A stretch of DNA of 64,000 nucleotides from an uncultured Eubacterium sp. Its GTDB lineage: Bacteria; Bacillota; Clostridia; Oscillospirales; Acutalibacteraceae. Below, one piece after another: positions 8,845 to 17,027 of the stretch (its first letter is position 1; the number at the start of each line of letters is the position of its first letter). The notes under the pieces are model-generated. The model had not been told where the DNA came from, did no database searches, and saw only the letters and a program-made list of their open reading frames with translations. Both the position numbers and the translations under genes were made by a program. The stretch covers positions 62,001 through 126,000 of the forward strand of contig NZ_CAKTGT010000003.1 of NCBI RefSeq assembly GCF_934561735.1, written 5' to 3'.

Positions 8845-9387
8845 TTACTCTGCAAACGGAGCGCCCATAAGTTTGAGGAGCTCTCTTGCTTCTTCGTCTG
8901 TGTTTGCTGTGGTAACCATAATAATGTCCATACCACGAACCTTGTCAATCTTGTCGTAATCGATTTCAGGGAAAATCAACTGCTCCTTGATACCCATAGC
9001 ATAGTTGCCACGGCCGTCAAATGAGTTTGGATTGATACCTCTGAAGTCACGAACTCTTGGAAGTGAGAGATTGAAAAATCTGTCGAGGAATTCATACATT
9101 CTGTCGCCTCTGAGAGTTACTTTTACGCCGATTGGCATACCTTCACGGAGCTTAAAGTTAGCTACCGACTTTTTAGCCTTACATACGATAGGCTTTTGAC
9201 CTGCGATTTGTGTGAGGTCATTAATGATAGAATCAACTACCTTTGAATTTTCACGAGCTTCGCCGCATCCAACATTGAGTACAATCTTGTCAAGCTTTGG
9301 GATTTGCATAACAGAATCGTATTCGAACTTCTTCATCAATGCAGGAGCAACTTCAGAATTATATACTTCTTTAAGTCTTGCTGCCAT
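8845..9387 (-). CDS. rplE: 50S ribosomal protein L5
   Basis: 180 residues, starting MAARLKEVYNSEVAPALMKKF and containing GLREGMPIG-type (KLREGMPIGVKVTLRG) and RGMDIIMVTTANTDEEA signatures. L5 binds 5S rRNA and contacts P-site tRNA. It lies between rplX and rpsN. Confidence 0.97.
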   Translation of the reverse strand: MAARLKEVYNSEVAPALMKKFEYDSVMQIPKLDKIVLNVGCGEARENSKVVDSIINDLTQIAGQKPIVCKAKKSVANFKLREGMPIGVKVTLRGDRMYEFLDRFFNLSLPRVRDFRGINPNSFDGRGNYAMGIKEQLIFPEIDYDKIDKVRGMDIIMVTTANTDEEARELLKLMGAPFAE

Positions 9388-9406
9388 TTGTTATGTCCTC
9401 CCTTTC

Positions 9407-9712
9407 TTAAAACTCGTTTCCGCACTTCTTGCAAACGCGGATGCCGCCCTTTTTGTGGCCTACTCTTGTAGCTTCGTTACACTTAGGGCAAACTAATTGA
9501 ACTTTTGATGCGTAGAGAGCTGATTCAACTTCTACAAGTCCGCCTGTCTCGCCAACTCTTGATGGCTTGATGTGCTTTGTAACAATGTTAACCTTTTTAA
9601 CGATAACCTTGCCTTCAGCAGGACTTACAGCGATAACTTCGCCCTGAACGCCTTTTGACTTACCTGAAAGTACCTGAACGGTATCTCCGGTCTTTACAAA
9701 CATTTTCTTCAT
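9407..9712 (-). CDS. rplX: 50S ribosomal protein L24 with a C-terminal zinc ribbon
   Basis: 101 residues from the ATG at 9712 (MKKMFVKTGDTVQVLSG), chosen because GGAGGTGCTCAGT precedes it. The KOW motif covers about residues 4-40. The C-terminal part carries Cys75, Cys78, Cys94 and Cys97, a zinc-ribbon pattern that is absent from Escherichia coli and Bacillus subtilis L24 but known in some Clostridia and thermophiles. It lies between rplN and rplE. Confidence 0.95.
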   Translation of the reverse strand: MKKMFVKTGDTVQVLSGKSKGVQGEVIAVSPAEGKVIVKKVNIVTKHIKPSRVGETGGLVEVESALYASKVQLVCPKCNEATRVGHKKGGIRVCKKCGNEF

Positions 9713-9726
9713 ACTGAGCACCTCCA

Positions 9727-10095
9727 TTAAAGTACTTCCGGAGCGAGAGAAAGAATCTTCATGTAATCTTTTTCACGAAGCTCTCTTGCTACGGGGCCAA
9801 AAATACGGGTGCCTTTAGGAGTTTTATCCTCCTTAATAATTACGGCAGCATTTTCGTCAAAACGAATATACTGACCATCATCACGACGTACACCTTTAGT
9901 TGTACGAACGATGACTGCTTTAACAACTTCGCCCTTCTTAACGATACCACCCGGAGCAGCCTTTTTAACAGATGCTACGATGACATCACCAATGTTGGCG
10001 TATCTTCTGCCTGAACCGCCAAGTACACGGATGCAAAGGATTTCCTTAGCGCCTGTGTTGTCGGCAACCTTCAAACGACTTTCTTGTTGTATCAC
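9727..10095 (-). CDS. rplN: 50S ribosomal protein L14, GTG start
   Basis: 122 residues, the usual length, if read from GTG at 10095 (M/V-IQQESRLKVADNTGAKE). GGAGG lies 8 nt upstream of this GTG; the upstream ATG at 10128 has no ribosome site and would add 11 unrelated residues. The conserved C-terminal GPVARELREKDYMKILSLAPEVL-type ending is present. It lies between rpsQ and rplX after a 112-nt gap. Confidence 0.95.
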   Translation of the reverse strand: MIQQESRLKVADNTGAKEILCIRVLGGSGRRYANIGDVIVASVKKAAPGGIVKKGEVVKAVIVRTTKGVRRDDGQYIRFDENAAVIIKEDKTPKGTRIFGPVARELREKDYMKILSLAPEVL

Positions 10096-10207
10096 AGTGT
10101 TTACCTCCTTCGTACTGCAAAATAACACTTTGCTAAGTTGCAGTTATTATTTTTTTGACTAAATTAATAGACTTTTTAATATTCTTAAAAGCTGTAAATC
10201 GTAACGA

Positions 10208-10462
10208 TTACTTAGCCTTCTCGATGATTTCAACTACACGCCAATTCTTATCCTTGCTCATTGGACGGCATTCCATAATCTGAACCTTGTCGCCAACACC
10301 GCATTCGTTGTTCTCGTCGTGTGCCTTATACTTAACAGACTTATCAACAATCTTATTGTAAAGAGGGTGCTTAACTCTGTCTTTGATAGTTACAACTACT
10401 GTCTTGTCCATCTTATCCGATGTAACAACACCGATCATTGTCTTTCTGAGGTTTCTTTCCAT
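10208..10462 (-). CDS. rpsQ: 30S ribosomal protein S17
   Basis: 84 residues, MERNLRKTMIGVVTSDKMDK at the start and the OB-fold core with DKVQIMECRPMSKDKNWRVV. S17 binds helices at the 5' domain of 16S rRNA. It is followed by an unusually wide (112 nt) gap before rplN. Confidence 0.97.
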   Translation of the reverse strand: MERNLRKTMIGVVTSDKMDKTVVVTIKDRVKHPLYNKIVDKSVKYKAHDENNECGVGDKVQIMECRPMSKDKNWRVVEIIEKAK

Positions 10463-10480
10463 TAATCAGTTACCTCCTTA

Positions 10481-10684
10481 TCAGGAATTAGCATTTTCAA
10501 GTTCGATAGCTCTTTCAACTGTCTTGATACGAGCGATATCTTTCTTGACTGCTTTAATTCTCATAGGGTTTTCGAGCTGATTGATAGCCTGCTGGAAATG
10601 AAGATTGAAAAGTTCTTCTTTAAGCTCAACGAGCTTCTTTGCTCTCTGCTCTGCAGAAAGTTCTCTGATTTCTGATGCTTTCAT
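10481..10684 (-). CDS. rpmC: 50S ribosomal protein L29
   Basis: 67 residues forming the two-helix L29 fold: MKASEIRELSAEQRAKKLVE at the start and IKAVKKDIARIKTVERAIE near the end. L29 lies at the tunnel exit, next to the docking site for trigger factor and SRP. The start overlaps the rplP stop by 1 nt (TAATG), so translation is coupled. Confidence 0.96.
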   Translation of the reverse strand: MKASEIRELSAEQRAKKLVELKEELFNLHFQQAINQLENPMRIKAVKKDIARIKTVERAIELENANS

Positions 10685-11106
10685 TACTGCTCTCCTCCCT
10701 CTTCTTTTTTAACAAACTTGCATTTTACAGGAAGTTTGTTTGCTGCAAGACGCATAGCTTCACGAGCAACTTCCTCGCTAACGCCTGCAAGTTCAAACAT
10801 AACCTTTCCCGGCTTAACTACTGCTACCCAGTAGTCAACATTACCTTTACCTTTACCCATACGAGTATCGGCAGGTCTTGCTGTGATTGGCTTGTCTGGG
10901 AAAATCTTAATCCAAACTTTACCACCACGCTTTGTGTAACGGGTCATAGCGATACGGGCTGCTTCGATTTGAGCTGCTGTGATCCATGCAGGTTCTGTTG
11001 TTGCAAGACCGTACTCACCGTATGATACCTTGTTTCCTCTTGTAGCCACACCTGTCATACGACCTCTGTGTTGCTTTCTGTGTTTTACACGCTTAGGTAA
11101 GAGCAT
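10684..11106 (-). CDS. rplP: 50S ribosomal protein L16
   Basis: 140 residues starting MLLPKRVKHRKQHRGRMTGV, with the PWI-type TEPAWITAAQIEAARIAMTR segment. L16 organises the A-site region of the large subunit. It overlaps rpsC upstream and rpmC downstream by 1 nt each. Confidence 0.97.
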   Translation of the reverse strand: MLLPKRVKHRKQHRGRMTGVATRGNKVSYGEYGLATTEPAWITAAQIEAARIAMTRYTKRGGKVWIKIFPDKPITARPADTRMGKGKGNVDYWVAVVKPGKVMFELAGVSEEVAREAMRLAANKLPVKCKFVKKEEGGEQ

Positions 11107-11795
11107 TATTTATTTCCCCCTTCCTTGCGATTTGTTCTTCTTCTCTTATTGCGAGATTCTCTGAGAACTTCGCCCTGATAGATCCATACTTTAACACCGA
11201 GTCTGCCGTATGTTGTAGCAGCTTCTGCTGTGCCGTAGTCGATGTCTGCACGGATTGTTTGTAGAGGAATTGTACCCTCCTTATAAGTTTCAGATCTTGC
11301 GATTTCGGCACCGCCGATTCTGCCTGAAACCATAACCTTGATACCGCGAGCGCCAAGTCTCATTGTGTTTCTGATTGCACCCTTAACTGCTCTTCTGAAT
11401 GCAACTCTGCGTTCGAGCTGTTGAGCAATTGACTGTGCTACCAATGTAGCGTTGAGGTCAGGTTGCTTAATCTCGATAATGTTGATGAATACTTCTGAAG
11501 GATCCTTACCGAGCTTCTTTGCACAAGTTGCCTTGAGCTTTTCAATCTCTGCACCCTGCTTACCGATAACCATGCCCGGCTTTGCACAGTGAATGTTGAT
11601 TCTTACTCTCTTAGTATCTCTTTCGATTTCTACCTTTGGAACACCTGCGCTGTAAAGTGACTTCAACAAATACTGACGAAGATTATAATCTTCAACAAGA
11701 ATGTCGCCGAATTCGCCTTTCTTTGCATACCAGCGAGAGTCCCAGTCTTTGATAACGCCGATTCTTAAACCGGTTGGATTACATTTCTGTCCCAT
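11106..11795 (-). CDS. rpsC: 30S ribosomal protein S3
   Basis: 229 residues, MGQKCNPTGLRIGVIKDWDS at the start. The KH domain (about 40-110) contains the GxxG-type GKQGAEIEKL. The C-terminal S3 domain includes GAIRNTMRLGARGIKVMVSG. S3 lines the mRNA entry channel. It lies between rplV and rplP. Confidence 0.97.
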   Translation of the reverse strand: MGQKCNPTGLRIGVIKDWDSRWYAKKGEFGDILVEDYNLRQYLLKSLYSAGVPKVEIERDTKRVRINIHCAKPGMVIGKQGAEIEKLKATCAKKLGKDPSEVFINIIEIKQPDLNATLVAQSIAQQLERRVAFRRAVKGAIRNTMRLGARGIKVMVSGRIGGAEIARSETYKEGTIPLQTIRADIDYGTAEAATTYGRLGVKVWIYQGEVLRESRNKRRRTNRKEGGNK

Positions 11796-11812
11796 TTAAC
11801 TTTCCTCCTCGC

Positions 11813-12151
11813 TTAGTCTTCCATTTCCTTGAGTACAAGGGTAATGTGTGATGTTCTTTTGTTAATTCTGTATGCTCTGCCTTGAGCTCTTGGCTGAATT
11901 CTCTTAAGAATCGGGCCCGGAGCAACATGTGCTTCGCTTACATACAATCTTGTTACGTCCATATTGTAGTTATTCTCAGCGTTTGCCATTGCTGACTTGA
12001 GAACCTTTGATACAGGCTCTGTTGCAGCTTTTGGTGTAAACTTAAGAATAGCCATAGCCTTGTCTGCAGGTTGGTTTCTGATAAGATCGAGAACGATCTG
12101 AACCTTTCTCGGAGACATACGAACATAAGTTGCTTTTGCTTTTGCTTCCAT
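11813..12151 (-). CDS. rplV: 50S ribosomal protein L22
   Basis: 112 residues with ATYVRMSPRKVQIVLDLIRN at the start and the exit-tunnel hairpin region RIQPRAQGRAYRINKRTSHI near the end. Two ATGs are adjacent (12154, 12151); the second is 7 nt from GGAG and preferred. It lies between rpsS and rpsC. Changes in the hairpin loop are a known route to macrolide tolerance; this sequence looks ordinary. Confidence 0.96.
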   Translation of the reverse strand: MEAKAKATYVRMSPRKVQIVLDLIRNQPADKAMAILKFTPKAATEPVSKVLKSAMANAENNYNMDVTRLYVSEAHVAPGPILKRIQPRAQGRAYRINKRTSHITLVLKEMED

Positions 12152-12168
12152 CATAAATCTCCTTTCAA

Positions 12169-12441
12169 TTACTTACCTGTCTTAGTGCCTGCATGGCCTC
12201 TGAATGTTCTTGTCGGTGCAAATTCACCGAGCTTGTGTCCAACCATATCCTCTGTAACATATACAGGAACATGCTTTCTTCCGTCGTGTACAGCAAATGT
12301 GTGACCTACGAATTCAGGGAAGATTGTTGAACTTCTTGACCAAGTCTTAATAACTTGCTTGTCGCCTTTTTCGTTAAGAGCTTCTACCTTCTTGTAAAGA
12401 CTTTCTTCAACGAATGCGCCTTTTTTAGTACTTCTACTCAT
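12169..12441 (-). CDS. rpsS: 30S ribosomal protein S19
   Basis: 90 residues, MSRSTKKGAFVEESLYKKVE at the start and GHKLGEFAPTRTFRGHAG near the end. S19 pairs with S13 in the head of the small subunit. It lies between rplB and rplV, the standard order. Confidence 0.97.
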   Translation of the reverse strand: MSRSTKKGAFVEESLYKKVEALNEKGDKQVIKTWSRSSTIFPEFVGHTFAVHDGRKHVPVYVTEDMVGHKLGEFAPTRTFRGHAGTKTGK

Positions 12442-12460
12442 TTAATCTTCTCCTTTCTTC

Positions 12461-13294
12461 TTACTTGCTGTTTCTGCGACGAACGATCATCTTATTAGAA
12501 GCCTTCTTCTTGTTACGAGTCTTGTAACCGAGAGCAGGTTTACCCCATGGAGTACATGGACCCGGACGACCGATAGGGGACTTACCTTCACCACCACCGT
12601 GAGGGTGATCGTTAGGGTTCATTACAGAACCACGAACTGTTGGTCTCCAACCCATGTTACGCTTACGACCGGCTTTACCGATTTTAACATTAGCGTGGTC
12701 TGAGTTGCCTACAACACCAACTGTTGCGATACATTGCTTTGGAACATTTCTCAACTCGCCCGAAGGAAGTCTGAGAAGTGCATAAGGGCCTTCAAGAGCC
12801 ATAAGCTGTGCGCTGTTACCTGCCGAACGAGCAAGCTGAGCACCGTTGCCAGGATAAAGCTCTACGTTGTGTACGATTGTACCAACAGGCATATTTTCAA
12901 GTGGAAGAGCGTTACCAACTACGATATCTACATCGGTACCTGCAACTACTGTTGCACCTACCTTAAGACCTTCAGGAGCTGTGATGTAGCTCTTTACACC
13001 GTCCTCATATTGAATAAGAGCAATATGAGCTGATCTGTTTGGATCGTATTCGATGCTCTTAACTTCAGCAGGAACATCAAACTTGTTTCTCTTGAAGTCA
13101 ATTACACGATACTTTCTTCTGTTACCGCCGCCACGATGACGAACAGTGATTCTTCCGTATGAGTTACGACCTGACTTCTTGTTCATTGGTTCAAGAAGTG
13201 ATTTCTCAGGAGCAACTTTTGAGAGAGAAGAATAATCAATAACCGACATATTTCTTCTTGAAGGTGTAGTCGGCTTATAATTTCTAACTGCCAT
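12461..13294 (-). CDS. rplB: 50S ribosomal protein L2
   Basis: 277 residues from ATG at 13294 (MAVRNYKPTTPSRRNMSV); AAGGAG precedes it, so the longer frame to 13336 is rejected. It has the OB and SH3-like domains and the conserved peptidyl-transferase-centre loop GSVMNPNDHPHGGGEGKSP. It is separated from rplW by 112 nt of AT-rich DNA containing a small hairpin. Confidence 0.97.
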   Translation of the reverse strand: MAVRNYKPTTPSRRNMSVIDYSSLSKVAPEKSLLEPMNKKSGRNSYGRITVRHRGGGNRRKYRVIDFKRNKFDVPAEVKSIEYDPNRSAHIALIQYEDGVKSYITAPEGLKVGATVVAGTDVDIVVGNALPLENMPVGTIVHNVELYPGNGAQLARSAGNSAQLMALEGPYALLRLPSGELRNVPKQCIATVGVVGNSDHANVKIGKAGRKRNMGWRPTVRGSVMNPNDHPHGGGEGKSPIGRPGPCTPWGKPALGYKTRNKKKASNKMIVRRRNSK

Positions 13295-13406
13295 TATAAT
13301 CTCCTTACCATGAATAACTTTGCGAAAGGATGGCACCTTTCATACCTCATCATTCATTTGTTTCTGTTGCTTATATAATAGGTATATATTACTTATTATA
13401 TTGTGA

Positions 13407-13703
13407 TTACATCATATCACTGAAGAATTCGATTTCTTTTGAATCTTCTGTCAAGGTTACGATAGCCTTTTTCCAAGATGGAGTGTAGCCTACATTGTAG
13501 CCTTGTCTACGCTTACGACCGCGAACGTTCATTGTGTTTACCTTAGCAACCTTTGTGCCAGGGAAAACTTCTTCAACTGCCTTAGCAATTTCAATCTTGT
13601 TTGCTGTCTTTGCTACCTTGAAGGTATATTTCTTTTCCATAATGCCCATCATTGAGTTTTCAGTGATGATTGGCTTAAGGATAATATCCTGTGCTGCTTT
13701 CAT
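13407..13703 (-). CDS. rplW: 50S ribosomal protein L23
   Basis: 98 residues with ILKPIITENSMMGIMEKKYTF at the start and the NTMNVRGRKRRQG loop. L23 is the main docking site at the tunnel exit. It overlaps the rplD stop by 1 nt. Confidence 0.96.
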   Translation of the reverse strand: MKAAQDIILKPIITENSMMGIMEKKYTFKVAKTANKIEIAKAVEEVFPGTKVAKVNTMNVRGRKRRQGYNVGYTPSWKKAIVTLTEDSKEIEFFSDMM

Positions 13704-14326
13704 TATGCGTATACCTCCTCAATTTTCTTTGCTGCGTCCTTAAGAACAACAAATGAATCGCAATTAAGAATGTCGTATACACAAAGAGTGTTTACTGTAG
13801 CAACCTTAACGCCTTCAATGTTACGAGCGCTCTTGTAGATAACTTCATCAACGCTGTCTGTAACGATAAGTGTCTTCTTTGCAGTCTTAAGCTTTGTAAG
13901 CATTTCAACAATAGCCTTTGTCTTGATGCCTTCAAGCTCAATCTTATTTACTACCATCATTTCTTCGTCTGCAACTTTTGCTGACAAAGCTGACTTCATA
14001 GCAAGTCTCTTTACTTTCTTGTTAAGTTCAACCTTGTACTTTCTTGGCTTAGGGCCGAGAGCGATACCACCGTGTGTCCACTGTGGAGATCTTGTTGAAC
14101 CCTGACGAGCACGGCCTGTGCCCTTTTGTCTCCAAGGCTTTGCACCGCCACCGCTTACTTCTGAACGAGTGAGAGTTGACTGTGTTCCTTGTCTTTGGTT
14201 AGCAAGATAGCTAACTACTGCTAAGTGCATTGCGTCAGCATTTGGCTCGATACCGAAAACTGAATCTGCAAGCTCTAACTTGGAAGTCTTTCTTCCTTCT
14301 TGGTTATAAACCTGAACCTGTGCCAT
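13703..14326 (-). CDS. rplD: 50S ribosomal protein L4
   Basis: 207 residues. The tunnel-facing loop and conserved GGGAKPWRQKGTGRARQGST segment are at about 59-78. L4 represses the S10 operon through the leader in Escherichia coli; the long leader here makes such control possible but unproven. It lies between rplC and rplW. Confidence 0.97.
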   Translation of the reverse strand: MAQVQVYNQEGRKTSKLELADSVFGIEPNADAMHLAVVSYLANQRQGTQSTLTRSEVSGGGAKPWRQKGTGRARQGSTRSPQWTHGGIALGPKPRKYKVELNKKVKRLAMKSALSAKVADEEMMVVNKIELEGIKTKAIVEMLTKLKTAKKTLIVTDSVDEVIYKSARNIEGVKVATVNTLCVYDILNCDSFVVLKDAAKKIEEVYA

Positions 14327-14343
14327 TTATACCTCTCCTTTCG

Positions 14344-14976
14344 TTAAGCTTTTACTGCGTCGGCAATAACAACGATTCCGCCCTTTGGACCAGGGATTGC
14401 ACCCTTGATTGCGATAAGGTTTGATTCTGCATCAACCTTAACAACCTTGAGGTTTTGAACTGTTACTGCTTCGTGACCGTAGTGACCTGCCATCTTCTTG
14501 CCCTTGAATACTCTTGAAGGGCTTGAACAAGCACCGAGTGAACCTGCGTGACGGTGGTTAGGACCTGTACCGTGGCTCATACGGAGTCTTGAGAAGTTCC
14601 AACGCTTGATTGCGCCGGCTGTTCCGTGACCCTTGCTTGTTCCCTTAACATCTACTACATCGCCTGCTGCGAAAACGTCTGCTTTAAGGATATCGCCTAC
14701 GTTCATTGCCGAGATGTCATCAAGACGGAATTCTTTGAGTGTTTTCTTTGGAGCAACATTTGCTTTGTCGAAGTGACCCTTCATTGGCTTGTTGACTCTT
14801 GCAACTTTTACATCGCCGAAACCAACTTGTACAGCTTCGTAGCCATCGTTCTCCATTGTCTTCTTTTGGGTAATTACGCATGGACCTGCTTCAACTACTG
14901 TTACAGGAATTGCATTGCCTGCTTCGTCGAAGATCTGAGTCATGCCGATTTTCTTACCGATAAGACCTTTCTTCAT
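14344..14976 (-). CDS. rplC: 50S ribosomal protein L3
   Basis: 210 residues, MKKGLIGKKIGMTQIFDEAG at the start and the conserved W-loop region RMSHGTGPNHRHAGSLGACS. L3 approaches the peptidyl transferase centre. It lies between rpsJ and rplD with a GGAGG site. Confidence 0.97.
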   Translation of the reverse strand: MKKGLIGKKIGMTQIFDEAGNAIPVTVVEAGPCVITQKKTMENDGYEAVQVGFGDVKVARVNKPMKGHFDKANVAPKKTLKEFRLDDISAMNVGDILKADVFAAGDVVDVKGTSKGHGTAGAIKRWNFSRLRMSHGTGPNHRHAGSLGACSSPSRVFKGKKMAGHYGHEAVTVQNLKVVKVDAESNLIAIKGAIPGPKGGIVVIADAVKA

Positions 14977-15042
14977 TTGTATTTCCTCCTTTGGTTATTG
15001 GTTGGGTACCCCCAACATGACCTCAACCGTTTTTGATTTGAA

Positions 15043-15360
15043 TTACTTTGTTTTGATTTCCAAATCTACGCCGGCTGGGAGCTCAAGACCCTGAAGAGCT
15101 TCAATTGTTTTGTTTGAAGGTCTGAGGATGTCAATGAGTCTTTTGTGTGTTCTTTGTTCAAACTGCTCACGGCTGTCCTTGTACTTATGAGTAGCACGAA
15201 GGATTGTTACCTTTTCGATTTCTGTCGGAAGAGGGATAGGACCGCTAACCTGAGCGCCTGTTCTCTTTGCAGTTTCAACAATCTTTTCTGCAGCCTGATC
15301 AACAATGCTGTGATCATAGCCCTTAAGTCTGATTCTAATCTTGACTTTACTTGCTGCCAT
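15043..15360 (-). CDS. rpsJ: 30S ribosomal protein S10 (first gene of the operon)
   Basis: 105 residues from ATG at 15360 (MAASKVKIRIRLKGYDHSI), preceded by GGAGGAATTAAA; the longer frame to 15399 has no ribosome site. The RATHKYKDSREQFEQRTHKR loop is conserved. S10 is also NusE, the partner of NusB in antitermination. First gene of the supercluster, after a leader of about 320 nt. Confidence 0.97.
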   Translation of the reverse strand: MAASKVKIRIRLKGYDHSIVDQAAEKIVETAKRTGAQVSGPIPLPTEIEKVTILRATHKYKDSREQFEQRTHKRLIDILRPSNKTIEALQGLELPAGVDLEIKTK

Positions 15361-15680
15361 TTTAATTCCTCCATTGAAATTTAGTGGTGCGAGCTCCAAT
15401 CCTTAACCACGAAGCCGTGTGTTTCTTCTCCTTCATTTTTAAAAGCCGAATGAACTATTCATCCGGGCGCAGAAAGAGCCTACACACGCAGGCATTCGCA
15501 AGTTACCTGTCGTAGTTTAGCATTAGATAGTTTCGCCCGTGTTTAAAACTCGGACATACTCCGTCGAAATTACCGCCGGGTTCAGCGCAACCTCCGACAT
15601 CATCGCATATCATGTTGTGCAGTCAAGCCGCATACGCTATATATAATATATAACTTCAATATACGCAGTTCACCACACGT
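15361..15680 (-). promoter_or_regulatory. Long structured 5' leader of the S10 operon
   Basis: About 320 transcribed, apparently non-coding nucleotides lie between the predicted start of transcription and rpsJ. The leader is visibly more GC-rich than nearby intergenic DNA. A CGGGCG/CGCCCG pair (15464-15469 with 15534-15539) closes a branch of about 76 nt that contains further short hairpins (for example GCCT/AGGC), and CACG-GCTT-CGTG lies near 15400. A role in autoregulation by a ribosomal protein, as L4 does in Escherichia coli, is inference; no known leader family was recognised. Confidence 0.55.
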
Positions 15681-15686
15681 GCGACT

Positions 15687-15715
15687 ATTATAATATATAG
15701 AGAGTGCTATGTCAA
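15687..15715 (-). promoter_or_regulatory. Sigma-A promoter of the S10 operon
   Basis: On the minus strand, a perfect TTGACA -35 box (15710-15715) and a perfect TATAAT -10 box (15687-15692) are 17 nt apart. Transcription should start near 15680 and read into rpsJ. Confidence 0.88.
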
Positions 15716-15869
15716 GGCTTTTTTTAAAATTTTTTTGAATAAATTTCGGCTGTTTTTACAAATTTTAATTTTAAAGTTTGTTAGTTTTGCACAAGAGAAA
15801 TTTGCTTCTATATATAGTGTTTAAAAAGCGTACCTACACTATATATAGAAAAGACGGTATACAACACTG

Positions 15870-16102
15870 TAGGCTGTTGAGAAAGGTTCTGAATTTCGTT
15901 TTCTTGCGAACTTTGCTGTACGATGGTACCGCTTGTGAGCAAAAAACGAAAAACGCCAAAAGCACCGCAAACTCGATGTTTGCGGTGCTTTTCTTTAGAC
16001 TGTATTATTAAAACGATAATATTTCGGGATAAATAAGCCTATCACTTACAAAGTTTCGCTGAAACATTTTTGGCGTGGTTCAGGAACTTTATCGACAGTC
16101 TA
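15870..16102. repeat. Inverted-repeat element, copy 1 (MITE-like)
   Basis: 233 bp with imperfect ends: TAGGCTGTTGAGAAAGG at the left pairs with the inverted right end TAGACTGTCGATAAAGT. Inside are a hairpin built from TTTTCTTGC/GCAAAAAA arms (about 15899-15950), and a 12-bp perfect stem (15961-15972 with 15978-15989, loop TCGAT). An inner pair ACGCCAAAA ... TTTTGGCGT extends the outer stem. Copy 2 at 36847 shares the same plan. Short plus-strand reading frames across it look accidental. It fills most of the 756-nt gene-free stretch between rpsJ and the ABC ATPase gene, together with the S10 leader and promoter. Confidence 0.75.
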
Positions 16103-16116
16103 CTCTGCCGTCTTAA

Positions 16117-16959
16117 TCAAATCTTGTTTTTAGGTCCTCTGCCTGTTTTTTCTTCATAAACAACGGCAACCTCTTCAGCTGTGCCCTCTGCAATGATTTT
16201 ACCCTTTTGAAGAAGGATTGCACGGTCGCAAATTGCAAGTACCTGATCGATACTGTGAGATACAAAGAGTACGGTTACGCCATTGTCAAACATTGACTGA
16301 ACTTTTGCAAGGCTCTTGCGTCTGAACTTTGCGTCACCTACCGACAAAACTTCGTCAAGAATAAGAATATCCGGCTCAACGGCGGTTGCAATGGAAAAGC
16401 CCAAACGGGATTTCATACCCGAGGAGTAATTTTTAAGCGGAACATTGATGAAATCACCGAGCTCGGAAAAATCAATAATATCCTGAATCTTTGTATCAAG
16501 GAACTCTCTGCTGTAACCGAGAATAGCACCGTAAAGATAAATGTTTTCCTTACCGGTATATTCCGGGTCAAAACCAGCACCGAGTTCGATAAGAGGAGCC
16601 ATAACGCCGACCTTGGTGACTTTACCTGCGGTAGGCTTGTACACACCTACAATAGCCTTAAGGAGCGTACTCTTGCCCGCACCGTTAAGACCCATAATTG
16701 CAAGTCGTTCGCCTTTTCTTACCTGAAATGTTATATCATCAAGAGCTTTAAACTTGGCAACCTCAATATTACCTTTGATCTTACGAATAACAAACTCCTT
16801 GAGATTGTCAACTTTTTGCTTGTTAAGGATGAATTCCATATCAACATGGCTTACATCAATAACAACAGGACGCTCTTCAAGTTCTTCCTCGGCCATTTTA
16901 TGTTCTTCCTGTTCGGGAAGTGTTTCGTCAAAAATAACATTTTCTATTTCTTTTTCCAT
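16117..16959 (-). CDS. ABC transporter ATP-binding protein, Wzt/TagH polysaccharide-export type
   Basis: 280 residues. After an acidic N-terminus of about 30 residues come the family-specific NLKEFVIRKIKGNIEVAKFKAL segment (52-73, before the core), Walker A GLNGAGKST (90-98), signature YSSGM (178-182), Walker B DILILDE (197-203) and His235. This group powers export of teichoic acids or O-antigen-like polymers (Wzt, TagH, RfbE). The true C-terminal substrate-binding domain of some Wzt proteins is absent. No permease gene (TagG/Wzm) is adjacent in the window, which is odd for this family; the next upstream genes encode an unknown membrane protein and a sortase-like protein. Confidence 0.88.
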   Translation of the reverse strand: MEKEIENVIFDETLPEQEEHKMAEEELEERPVVIDVSHVDMEFILNKQKVDNLKEFVIRKIKGNIEVAKFKALDDITFQVRKGERLAIMGLNGAGKSTLLKAIVGVYKPTAGKVTKVGVMAPLIELGAGFDPEYTGKENIYLYGAILGYSREFLDTKIQDIIDFSELGDFINVPLKNYSSGMKSRLGFSIATAVEPDILILDEVLSVGDAKFRRKSLAKVQSMFDNGVTVLFVSHSIDQVLAICDRAILLQKGKIIAEGTAEEVAVVYEEKTGRGPKNKI

Positions 16960-17027
16960 ATTTCAACCTCTTTTTCTTACTGCAAGGTTACAGCAAAACC
17001 TATAATATAGTTTTATATATAATATAA

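Noticed and set aside
10096..10207. Internal promoter or terminator in the wide rpsQ-rplN gap
   Set aside because: Only weak, imperfect boxes and a 6-bp stem were found; not enough to call.
13295..13406. Regulatory hairpin between rplW and rplB
   Set aside because: GAAAGG/CCTTTC pairs on a 6-nt loop before rplB, but it is short and there is no further sign of function.
15778..16011. Plus-strand open frame across repeat copy 1 with a peptide like that of copy 2
   Set aside because: The shared peptide CRLLRKVLNFVFLR is only the translation of the conserved left end of the element. The frames differ afterwards, have no ribosome site, and lie over paired stems.
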